Positions 57,763 to 64,000 of a stretch of DNA of 64,000 nucleotides are shown here, piece after piece (within the stretch, counting starts at the first letter, position 1; the number at the start of each line of letters is the position of its first letter). The DNA lies in contig CAYWLG010000006.1 of NCBI GenBank assembly GCA_964459385.1, forward strand, positions 62,001 to 126,000, in the 5' to 3' direction. A model generated the notes under the pieces. That model did not search any database. It was not told the DNA's origin and saw only the letters and a program-made list of their open reading frames with translations. The position numbers and the translations under genes were made by a program. The stretch is from UBA6107 sp964459385 (GTDB taxonomy: Bacteria > Chloroflexota > Anaerolineae > Anaerolineales > Anaerolineaceae).

Positions 57763-58119
57763 CTACTTCTCAGGGGTTTTACACTTTAATCCCATTTCCC
57801 AGAGTTTGCCCACCACAGCAAAAGTGGGGAGTTCGCTTGAAAACAGGGTAATTCCTTGTTCATCGGCTTTGGCCAGCGTGTCTTCATCTGGCGTGGCGCC
57901 TTCTGTGATGATGACTGCCGAAAGATCAAGCAGAGTGGCTACAGCAATGATATTGATGTGAGCTTGCAACGTCACCCAAACCGATTCACGCGCTGCACCA
58001 GACATGACACAGCTCAAGAGGTCAGATGCATAACCGCAAGAAGGTTCAACCGCGGCATAGTCTTTAGGCGCAGTCAGTGGTTTTAAGCCCAGCTTCTCAA
58101 CGATCTCGCTCAGATTCAT
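57763..58119 (-). CDS. DRTGG-domain-like protein
   Basis: 118 residues. A single alpha/beta domain with YASDLLSCVMSGAARESVWV, the pattern of DRTGG-like domains accompanying the hydrogenase regulator set. The Asp of DLLS is conserved in both DRTGG-like genes here. Function in these small proteins is unknown. It lies between the PHP and the CBS-HATPase genes, three and four bases from them. Confidence 0.72.
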   Translation of the reverse strand: MNLSEIVEKLGLKPLTAPKDYAAVEPSCGYASDLLSCVMSGAARESVWVTLQAHINIIAVATLLDLSAVIITEGATPDEDTLAKADEQGITLFSSELPTFAVVGKLWEMGLKCKTPEK

Positions 58120-58122
58120 AAG

Positions 58123-59118
58123 TTACTCCTTCTCGGGTGAGTTTCGTTCGCCGACAGATTCTTGTTTCTGCAGCAGAATTTTCAGTTTCAGCGAGGTGCC
58201 TTTGCCAACAATGGATTCCAGGCGCATCGAATCGACACAGCGCTGGATGTTGACCAGGCCCATGCCGGCACCAAAACCCAATTCGCGCACGGTTTCGCTG
58301 GCGGTGGAGTACCCCGGCCGCATGGCCAAGGCTACGTCTTCAATGCCAGGCCCATCATCGTATACGTTTATGGATATTTGATGCGGTTCGATCTCCACGC
58401 GGATGATGCCGCCGTTATTGGTATGAATGATCAGATTCATCTCGGCTTCGTAAACCGCAATGCCGGTGCGCCGTGCGATCTGCGGAGAAGCGCCCAAACG
58501 TAACAGGGCACGTTTGATGGCCGAAGAAGCTGCGCCGCCGTGGGTGAAATCACCCTTCTTGATCGTATAGCGCAAGATCAAACTGGAGCGATCTGAAACA
58601 ATATCTTCGAAGAGATGGCTGGCACGATAACGGCGGACTTCTTCTTCCTGGTAGTCGTGCTGTAGGGCCTTCAGGATGCCGCGCGTGATGTCACCCTTGG
58701 TCAGGATGCCGATCAGTTTTCGGTTGTTGTCCAGCACAGGTAGACGACCAAAATGATGGCCAACGAATTGTTTCAGCGCTTCAATGATCGGATCAGATCC
58801 GCGGATGGTCAACGGTTCTGCTGTCATGTATTCGGTTACTTTGGCCTGTAGGTCGTTCTTTTGCAGGCAATGGATGAGGTCTTCAATGCTCAGAATACCG
58901 ATAAGCGTCTGTGCTTTAACCACAGGAGCGCCCGAGATCCGTTTTTGACGGAACAGTTCGAGCGCTTCCTCCATCAGGTTATCTTCGCTGAGGGTGACGA
59001 GATCTCTCGCCATTACCTCATCTACTTTTAATTCATAGGATAATTCTTCAACTCGGGTGATTTCTTCCGCTTGCTGGTCAGTGATGATTCTGCCTTGTTC
59101 ACGGTTAATATCTCCCAT
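58123..59118 (-). CDS. CBS-domain pair fused to an anti-sigma-type HATPase domain
   Basis: 331 residues. Two CBS domains (about 32-85 and 92-150; VMARDLVTLSEDNLMEEALE, YMTAEPLTIRGSDPIIEALK) that usually bind adenine nucleotides. The C-terminal 150 residues are a GHKL ATPase of the RsbW type (VYEAEMNLIIHTNNGGI with N-box, DDGPGIEDVALAM with G1-box, GAGMGLVNIQ). No His phosphoacceptor. It probably senses nucleotide state and acts on a partner protein rather than DNA. Confidence 0.85.
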   Translation of the reverse strand: MGDINREQGRIITDQQAEEITRVEELSYELKVDEVMARDLVTLSEDNLMEEALELFRQKRISGAPVVKAQTLIGILSIEDLIHCLQKNDLQAKVTEYMTAEPLTIRGSDPIIEALKQFVGHHFGRLPVLDNNRKLIGILTKGDITRGILKALQHDYQEEEVRRYRASHLFEDIVSDRSSLILRYTIKKGDFTHGGAASSAIKRALLRLGASPQIARRTGIAVYEAEMNLIIHTNNGGIIRVEIEPHQISINVYDDGPGIEDVALAMRPGYSTASETVRELGFGAGMGLVNIQRCVDSMRLESIVGKGTSLKLKILLQKQESVGERNSPEKE

Positions 59119-59124
59119 TTAACC

Positions 59125-59508
59125 TCACTCTTCGTCGCAACCACAATTCGGGTCGTTAACAGGCAGTTCAAAGCTGGGCAGCCCAGCCTGATATAACCTT
59201 CCACAAAGCTCGAACATGCCAAAAGGAGAGGAGATCAAAGCGATCCTTTCCTGTTTGGCCAGATCAATCGTCTCTTGGGGAGGGACCTTGCCCCTGACCA
59301 AAATAATGGCAGCGACATCTGCCATCTGTGCAGTGCGCACTACTTGGGGATTACACAAGCCGGTAAGTAAAACGGCTTCTGGCTGAATGGAGGCGAGAAC
59401 ATCGCTCATTAAATCTGCACCGCAGCCCCCTTTTACCTCACGGGTCAGATTTGCTGATTCATTCAGCAATTTGCCATCGATCATTTTAATTAGTTCAGAA
59501 ACGTTCAT
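59125..59508 (-). CDS. DRTGG-domain-like protein
   Basis: 127 residues. Same fold pattern as the gene at 57763 (GCGADLMSDVLASIQPEAVL). It ends in a Cys-rich tail (NDPNCGCDEE) that may bind a metal. First gene of the operon. Role unknown. Confidence 0.72.
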   Translation of the reverse strand: MNVSELIKMIDGKLLNESANLTREVKGGCGADLMSDVLASIQPEAVLLTGLCNPQVVRTAQMADVAAIILVRGKVPPQETIDLAKQERIALISSPFGMFELCGRLYQAGLPSFELPVNDPNCGCDEE

Positions 59509-59674
59509 GAAAACCTGCTTAATATCAATGATGCCAATCTGGAAACAATGAATATCATACCTTTAATCCCTTCCTTAATGCAAGGAAAAAAGCCCTTCTT
59601 TTTGTGACAAAAGAGTCCGTTTCTTCATTTTATGTTAAAATCCAGACACAAAATACTTGTGAAGGCAGTCAATT

Positions 59675-60949
59675 ATGAAGAACTTTATTCAATCAGTCAA
59701 AGGTACCCGAGAGTTCTACCCTGAAACCATGGCCGTGCGCCAGTGGCTTTATGGCAAGATTCGCTCGGTCTCAGAGTCGTTTGGTTATCAGGAATGGGAT
59801 GGTCCCTTTCTGGAAAAAATCGACCTGTATGCAGCCAAGTCGGGTGAAGAGCTGGTAAAAGAGCAGGCCTTTGTTTTTGCAGACCGCGGCGGTGACCTCA
59901 TCACACTGCGACCAGAATTGACGCCTTCATTGGCTCGCATGGTAGCCCAAAAGCAGAATGAACTGGCGATGCCGCTGCGCTGGTGGTCGTTTGGGCCGTT
60001 TTGGCGCTATGAGCGCCCACAGAAGGGGCGCACCCGCGAGTTTTTCCAGTGGAACATTGATCTGATCGGGGCAAACAGCCCGGAGGCAGATGCCGAGCTG
60101 GTGGCGATTTGCGCGAACTTCTTTAAAAGCGTAGGGCTCACACCGCAGCAGGTGCAGATTTCGGTGAACCATCGCAAACTGATGGAAGCAGAATTGACCG
60201 CGATGGGGGTTACCAGCGAAAAGTATAAAGGTATTTTCAGGCTGATCGACCGGCGCGATAAAATGAGCGGCTCAGACTGGGATCTCTACGGGCAGGAAAT
60301 TGGCCTTTCACAATCACAGTTGAATGACCTGAAACGAATTTTGCAAGACAAAGACCTCTGGAAGAAGTCTGAAGAGTTGAAACGCATCTTTGCCGCCCTG
60401 GAGAAGATGGGCGTGGCAGAATTTGCACATTTTGAACCCGCCATTATCCGCGGCCTGGATTATTACACCGGCATCGTCTTTGAAGCCTGGGACATGAGCG
60501 GGGACGGGCGAGCCATCGCAGGCGGCGGGCATTATGACAACCTGGTATCCGATGTAGGCGGAGATCCCTTGCCGGGGGTTGGCTTTGCCATGGGCGATGT
60601 GATGATCACTTTGCTCCTGGAAAAATATGGCCAGGTTCCTGCGCTTAACGCCTTAAATGATACCGTTCTGGTGACCGTCTTTGATGAATCTCTGGCCGGT
60701 GACTCGCTTGAAGCGGCCAATTTGCTGCGTACTGCCGGATTGAAAGCTGTTGTTTATCCCGAGACTGCCAAGCTGCCCAAGCAGTTAAAATATGCCGATC
60801 GTGTAGGCATCCGCTTTGCAGTGGTGATCGGCCCTGATGAAGCCGCAGAAGGCAAGGTTACCCTAAAAGACCTCAATGATCGCAGCCAGCAAACGGTGGC
60901 CAAGTCTGAGGCAGCAGCGATTTTAAAGCAATTCCTTGCGAAGCCATAG
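59675..60949 (+). CDS. hisS: Histidyl-tRNA synthetase
   Basis: 424 residues. Class II synthetase: motif 2 FGPFWRYERPQKGRTREFFQ, the His-specific GLDYYTGIVFEAWD (His A loop), and RAIAGGGHYDNLV; C-terminal anticodon-binding domain (about 330-420). GAAGG lies before the ATG at a slightly long spacing. Directly followed by its own tRNA, tRNA-His. Confidence 0.93.
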   Translation: MKNFIQSVKGTREFYPETMAVRQWLYGKIRSVSESFGYQEWDGPFLEKIDLYAAKSGEELVKEQAFVFADRGGDLITLRPELTPSLARMVAQKQNELAMPLRWWSFGPFWRYERPQKGRTREFFQWNIDLIGANSPEADAELVAICANFFKSVGLTPQQVQISVNHRKLMEAELTAMGVTSEKYKGIFRLIDRRDKMSGSDWDLYGQEIGLSQSQLNDLKRILQDKDLWKKSEELKRIFAALEKMGVAEFAHFEPAIIRGLDYYTGIVFEAWDMSGDGRAIAGGGHYDNLVSDVGGDPLPGVGFAMGDVMITLLLEKYGQVPALNALNDTVLVTVFDESLAGDSLEAANLLRTAGLKAVVYPETAKLPKQLKYADRVGIRFAVVIGPDEAAEGKVTLKDLNDRSQQTVAKSEAAAILKQFLAKP

Positions 60950-60976
60950 GTGCTGTGATAGAATTTGGGGGTTCAT

Positions 60977-61052
60977 GGTGGCTGTAGCTCAATGGCAGAG
61001 TGCTTGACTGTGGATCAAGTTGTTGTGGGTTCGACCCCCATCAGCCACCCCA
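60977..61052 (+). tRNA. tRNA-His (anticodon GTG)
   Basis: 76 bases with the extra 5' G (60977) opposite C73 and an encoded CCA (61050-61052). Anticodon loop CTGTGGA with GTG. It starts 27 bases after the hisS stop, so both may be in one transcript. Confidence 0.93.
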
Positions 61053-61055
61053 AAT

Positions 61056-61101
61056 AGGACGGGATTGTTTTTACGACAGTAAAAGCAGTCCTGTTTTTGT
61101 T
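61056..61101 (+). terminator. Terminator after tRNA-His
   Basis: A branched hairpin: outer AGGAC/GTCCT (61056-61060 with 61088-61092) and inner TTTTAC/GTAAAA with GACA loop, followed by GTTTTTGT. Confidence 0.55.
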
Positions 61102-61105
61102 TAAA

Positions 61106-61328
61106 AAAACATTTGCATTTACCAGATCTTCGTAAGCAAATTATCGGGAACAAGTTCAGGAACGCAATTTGTTTTTATCCAATTCGGCTGTATGTTAGAA
61201 TGTTTTTATAAGTTGTACGAGCTTGAAACGCGAAAGTAACTTAATGTTTTAGGTTTGATCCTATTCAGGCTGATTTATTGGTTCAGATCCGTTTGGTTTT
61301 ACTGCCGTTTTAGGAAACAGGTGTCACT
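61106..61328. other. Intergenic region before GNAT gene
   Basis: AT-rich, no gene, repeat or clear promoter recognised. Confidence 0.4.
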
Positions 61329-61874
61329 ATGCTTGATCTCAAAATCATCTCCGTTAAGAATGAGAATTGGCACGATTTTGAAGCCTTTTTTGAGCAAAAA
61401 GGAATTCTGCGCAATTGTTGGTGCATGGCCTGGCGAATGACGAAAGAAGAAGCGAAGAACAATACCTCTGAATGCCGAAAGCAATATATAAAAGCGCGTA
61501 TAGCAGCCGATGTCCCCATCGGGCTTTTGGCCTACGACCAAGAACGGGTGATCGCCTGGTGCTCGATCGCCCCGAAAGACAGCCATACGGGTTTGGGTGG
61601 GGAGGAATCTCTTGAAAACATCTGGTCGCTGACCTGTTTTTTCATCTTGCCTGAATATCGAAAGCACGGCATCGCCCATACACTGATCGATGCTGCCAAG
61701 CAATATGCCAAAGAGAATGGCGGTCAATATTTGGAGGCCTATCCCGTGGCTGAAGATTCTCCCAGTTATCGCTATATGGGATTTGTAAGCACTTTTGAGA
61801 AGGAAGGATTTTTGCATACCGGAAAGGCAGGTAGCCGGCGGAATGTAATGTTATACGATCTGGAAACGGAATGA
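61329..61874 (+). CDS. GNAT-family N-acetyltransferase
   Basis: 181 residues. GNAT fold with CFFILPEYRKHGIAHTLIDA as acetyl-CoA loop and YRYMGFVSTFEKEGF near the C-terminus. The N-terminal NCWCMAWRMTKEEAKNN is a subfamily signature of small soil- and gut-bacterial acetyltransferases. Substrate unknown. It converges with the EamA gene. Confidence 0.8.
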   Translation: MLDLKIISVKNENWHDFEAFFEQKGILRNCWCMAWRMTKEEAKNNTSECRKQYIKARIAADVPIGLLAYDQERVIAWCSIAPKDSHTGLGGEESLENIWSLTCFFILPEYRKHGIAHTLIDAAKQYAKENGGQYLEAYPVAEDSPSYRYMGFVSTFEKEGFLHTGKAGSRRNVMLYDLETE

Positions 61875-61925
61875 TCTTTCAAAAATCACTTCCCGTTATC
61901 CAGAAATTCCTGGATCGGGAAATGT

Positions 61926-62870
61926 TTAGCGGTCTTGATAGGGTAGGTCAGTGGGGGAGATGTCAGGCGGGTTCAGCCAACGGAGCAGACCTTTGCTGTG
62001 TCGTTTGCCGCGTGATGGATGATCGTAGGCCACCAATAACATGTTGAGCGAGATCAGCAATGCGCCAATCCACTGGTCAACGGTGAGACGTTCACCAAAC
62101 CAGATGTGGGCGATCACGATGGTCACCAGCAGTTCTCCCAGCCCTAGCAGAGAGGTTTGCAGACCTCCAATATGTTTGACTCCCATAAAGAGGGTGAGCC
62201 GGGCAAGGAAGGTGATGATAGCCAGCGCAATCAGGGGCCACCAGGTGGTGCCTGCTACTGGCAGGCTTGGGTGGAAGAGCAGAAAAGCCACGCTGACGGT
62301 GATTGCCATCGAGATCAGTGTGTAGAGTGTGACGGTAGGCGCGGGAACATCTACGAGTACGCGCTGGTTAATAATGAGATGCAGTGCATAGAGAAAAGAA
62401 GCCGCTACCATCATCAGGGCACCCAGCCAATCGATCTGCGTTTGGGCGTTTGAAATCAGCAGATAAACCCCGGGCAATGAAAGCGTCAGACGCAGAAAGG
62501 TGACCCGGCTGACCGATTGACGGTCAAACAGCAGGATCAGCGCCACAAACAATGGGTAGAAAGAGTAAAGCAGTTGGCCTACACCGGCATCCAGGCGCGC
62601 CAGGGCCGAATAGTAAAAAATTGAACCGATGCCATTGATGAAACCTGCAGAAATGCACCCGATCAAACCAAGTGGGTAAATGTAGAAGAAGTTTCGTCTG
62701 AAAATCAAAATGAAGAACAACAAGAGGAACGCCGCAATCGTTGAGCGGATCGCCACCACTGAAAGCGGGGTGAAGCCGAGCAGAATGGATTGTTTCCCGA
62801 AGATGGGGGTCAAACCGAGAAACAACGCCGAGGATATGGATGCGGCAATCCCTTTGGTCTTATCGTTCAT
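61926..62870 (-). CDS. EamA/DMT-superfamily transporter
   Basis: 314 residues, ten membrane helices in two EamA repeats (ISSALFLGLTPIFGKQSILL and LGALMMVAASFLYALHLIIN). Drug/metabolite exporter type, substrate unknown. It follows the threonine synthase-receiver gene by eight bases on the same strand, so may export an amino acid or its derivative (inference). Confidence 0.86.
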   Translation of the reverse strand: MNDKTKGIAASISSALFLGLTPIFGKQSILLGFTPLSVVAIRSTIAAFLLLFFILIFRRNFFYIYPLGLIGCISAGFINGIGSIFYYSALARLDAGVGQLLYSFYPLFVALILLFDRQSVSRVTFLRLTLSLPGVYLLISNAQTQIDWLGALMMVAASFLYALHLIINQRVLVDVPAPTVTLYTLISMAITVSVAFLLFHPSLPVAGTTWWPLIALAIITFLARLTLFMGVKHIGGLQTSLLGLGELLVTIVIAHIWFGERLTVDQWIGALLISLNMLLVAYDHPSRGKRHSKGLLRWLNPPDISPTDLPYQDR

Positions 62871-62878
62871 GCAAATGC

Positions 62879-64000
62879 CTATTTCAGCAGTGCCCTGACC
62901 TCATCCAGTAATTCATCGCTCATGAAATCTCCCTTTTGCATCAGCGATTGAATGTGACCTTTGAGGCGAGCTTTCTCGGCCGGAGTCAGCTCTTTGGCCG
63001 TGATGACGATGATCGGGATGTCTTTGGTGTTGCTGTTTTTCTGCAACTCATCCATGACCTGAAAACCATCCATGTCAGGCATCATCAGATCGAGCAGGAT
63101 GAGATCGGGTAATTCGCGTTTGATCATTTCAACGGCATCTTTGCCATTGGGGGCTTCAAAGAGCTTGTAATTGCCCTGTGATTGCAGAATGCGGCGCACC
63201 AGGTTGCGAACCTCGGGCTGATCGTCCACCACAGCGATACGGGGGAATTTGTCGATGGAAACATTGCTCAGCGCTGCCAACAGCCCTTCTTCTTCACCAT
63301 TTTCAGAGAGGTCTTCTGCAGAAAGGTTAATATTGCGTTCCCAGCCCGGACCAAGAATGTTGCGCTCGATAGGCATGGTGTGCCCGGTGTTATTGATGAC
63401 CACCACTTCATCGGGTTTGATCTTACCGGCGCGAACCAGCTTGATCAATCCGGCGAAGGCCACTGCTGCTGCCGGCTCAATGGAAATGCCCTCCATTTTG
63501 GCCAGAAAGTGCATGGAACGAAAGGCTTCTTCGTCGGTCACGCTCTCGATCATGCCACCGCTGCCGGCCTTCATCTTTTTACGCAGTTCCGTGTAAGTGC
63601 GTCCGGGGTCACCCGTTGCCAGGGTGGCGATCATGGTGTGCGGCGAACGAACCGGTGCGGCTGTTTCCTGGTTTTGATGCCAGGCGTGCACCATAGGGGC
63701 ACAGCCTTCCGCCTGGATCATGGCCACTTGTGGAGTTTTTTCAGTCAGCCCCATTGCTTGCAGCTCGTTAAAGCCCTTCATCACGCCCAGAGGGCCCATT
63801 CCGCCGCTGACCGATTGAAAGTACCAATCGGGCACACACCATTGGCTGGAGGCTTTCTGGTCGCTGTTGGATTGGATCGGCCCCATCAATGAGGTGAGCT
63901 GCTCAGAAATCTCGAAGGCCAGGGTTTTCATGCCTTCCACACAGGGGATGCTGCGCGCTCCCAGATCGAGAAACAATCCCCTTTGTTTGGCAAATTCGGC
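62879..64000 (-). CDS. Threonine synthase fused to a response-regulator receiver domain (partial, 5' end outside)
   Basis: 373 residues visible; the start lies beyond the window. The N-terminal ~245 residues are the C-terminal half of a threonine-synthase-type pyridoxal-phosphate enzyme: LGARSIPCVEGMKTLAFEIS, DWYFQSVSGGMGPLGVMKGF, IQAEGCAPMVHAW. From about 254 to 358 is a receiver domain with VVDD, phosphoacceptor LLDLMMPDMDG (Asp304 of the visible part), VITA (Thr) and QKG (Lys), all intact. The PLP lysine is upstream of the window. Fusion of a metabolic enzyme to a receiver domain is very unusual. Confidence 0.88.
   Translation of the reverse strand, partial: AEFAKQRGLFLDLGARSIPCVEGMKTLAFEISEQLTSLMGPIQSNSDQKASSQWCVPDWYFQSVSGGMGPLGVMKGFNELQAMGLTEKTPQVAMIQAEGCAPMVHAWHQNQETAAPVRSPHTMIATLATGDPGRTYTELRKKMKAGSGGMIESVTDEEAFRSMHFLAKMEGISIEPAAAVAFAGLIKLVRAGKIKPDEVVVINNTGHTMPIERNILGPGWERNINLSAEDLSENGEEEGLLAALSNVSIDKFPRIAVVDDQPEVRNLVRRILQSQGNYKLFEAPNGKDAVEMIKRELPDLILLDLMMPDMDGFQVMDELQKNSNTKDIPIIVITAKELTPAEKARLKGHIQSLMQKGDFMSDELLDEVRALLK

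Overview
The window looks like a chromosomal segment of a Chloroflexota bacterium, probably of the Anaerolineae type. This is inferred from gene content and style, not from a marker gene. Pointers are a moderately GC-rich genome, FHA proteins next to a SEDS cell-wall polymerase, a lone CpaF-type ATPase beside two-component proteins, a DRTGG/CBS-HATPase/PHP operon, an Erm-type methyltransferase, and several genes whose -10 box lies only 5-7 bases before the start codon. No ribosomal RNA, CRISPR array, transposase or integrase is visible.

Layout. 1-4060: end of ileS; an Erm 23S rRNA methyltransferase on the minus strand with a leader peptide and a start-masking RNA hairpin; then lspA, an RluA-family pseudouridine synthase and threonine aldolase. 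4157-13684: purine nucleoside phosphorylase, a membrane protein, a GNAT enzyme, a large membrane sensor, an S1-domain protein, FtsK/SpoIIIE, a CDP-alcohol phosphatidyltransferase, Lgt and a metallo-beta-lactamase-fold hydrolase. 13693-21769: HNH nuclease, sugar-nucleotide-like epimerase, TyrRS, then a minus-strand cell-wall cluster (FHA, FHA, MTA phosphorylase, SEDS-PBP fusion) and YbaK. 21771-28353: PHP protein, SecG, oligopeptide-type binding protein, cobalamin adenosyltransferase, DUF554, DsbA-like thioredoxin, GNAT. 28369-34256: minus-strand signalling run (TPR, XRE, CpaF ATPase, response regulator, two histidine kinases, one with an MshEN-like domain). 34281-38920: amidohydrolase, ParB, ParA, PfkB kinase, zinc-ribbon protein. 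39078-39782: RadC.

39853-44335 is an accessory region. An intact tRNA-Gln(CTG) is followed by strongly AT-rich DNA. An exact 54-base copy of the tRNA 3' part recurs 2.3 kb downstream, followed by two decayed copies. Two parallel cassettes are present, each consisting of a divergent minus-strand gene, a plus-strand membrane-anchored protein (A) and a convergent 91-residue protein (B). The two B proteins are 78/91 identical, yet one gene is AT-rich and the other GC-rich. The membrane anchors of the two A proteins are alike but their cytoplasmic parts are not. This is the best candidate for an undescribed system.

44339-64000 returns to ordinary genome: a glycosyltransferase-like membrane protein, MFS transporter, DUF1540-like protein, VKOR (a likely partner of the DsbA protein at 26.8 kb), RelA/SpoT, HAD phosphatase, a two-gene amino-acid/opine dehydrogenase-like complex, PfkA, epimerase, tRNA-Asp, the PHP/DRTGG/CBS-HATPase/DRTGG operon, HisRS directly followed by tRNA-His, GNAT, EamA transporter, and the 3' part of a threonine synthase fused to a response-regulator receiver domain.
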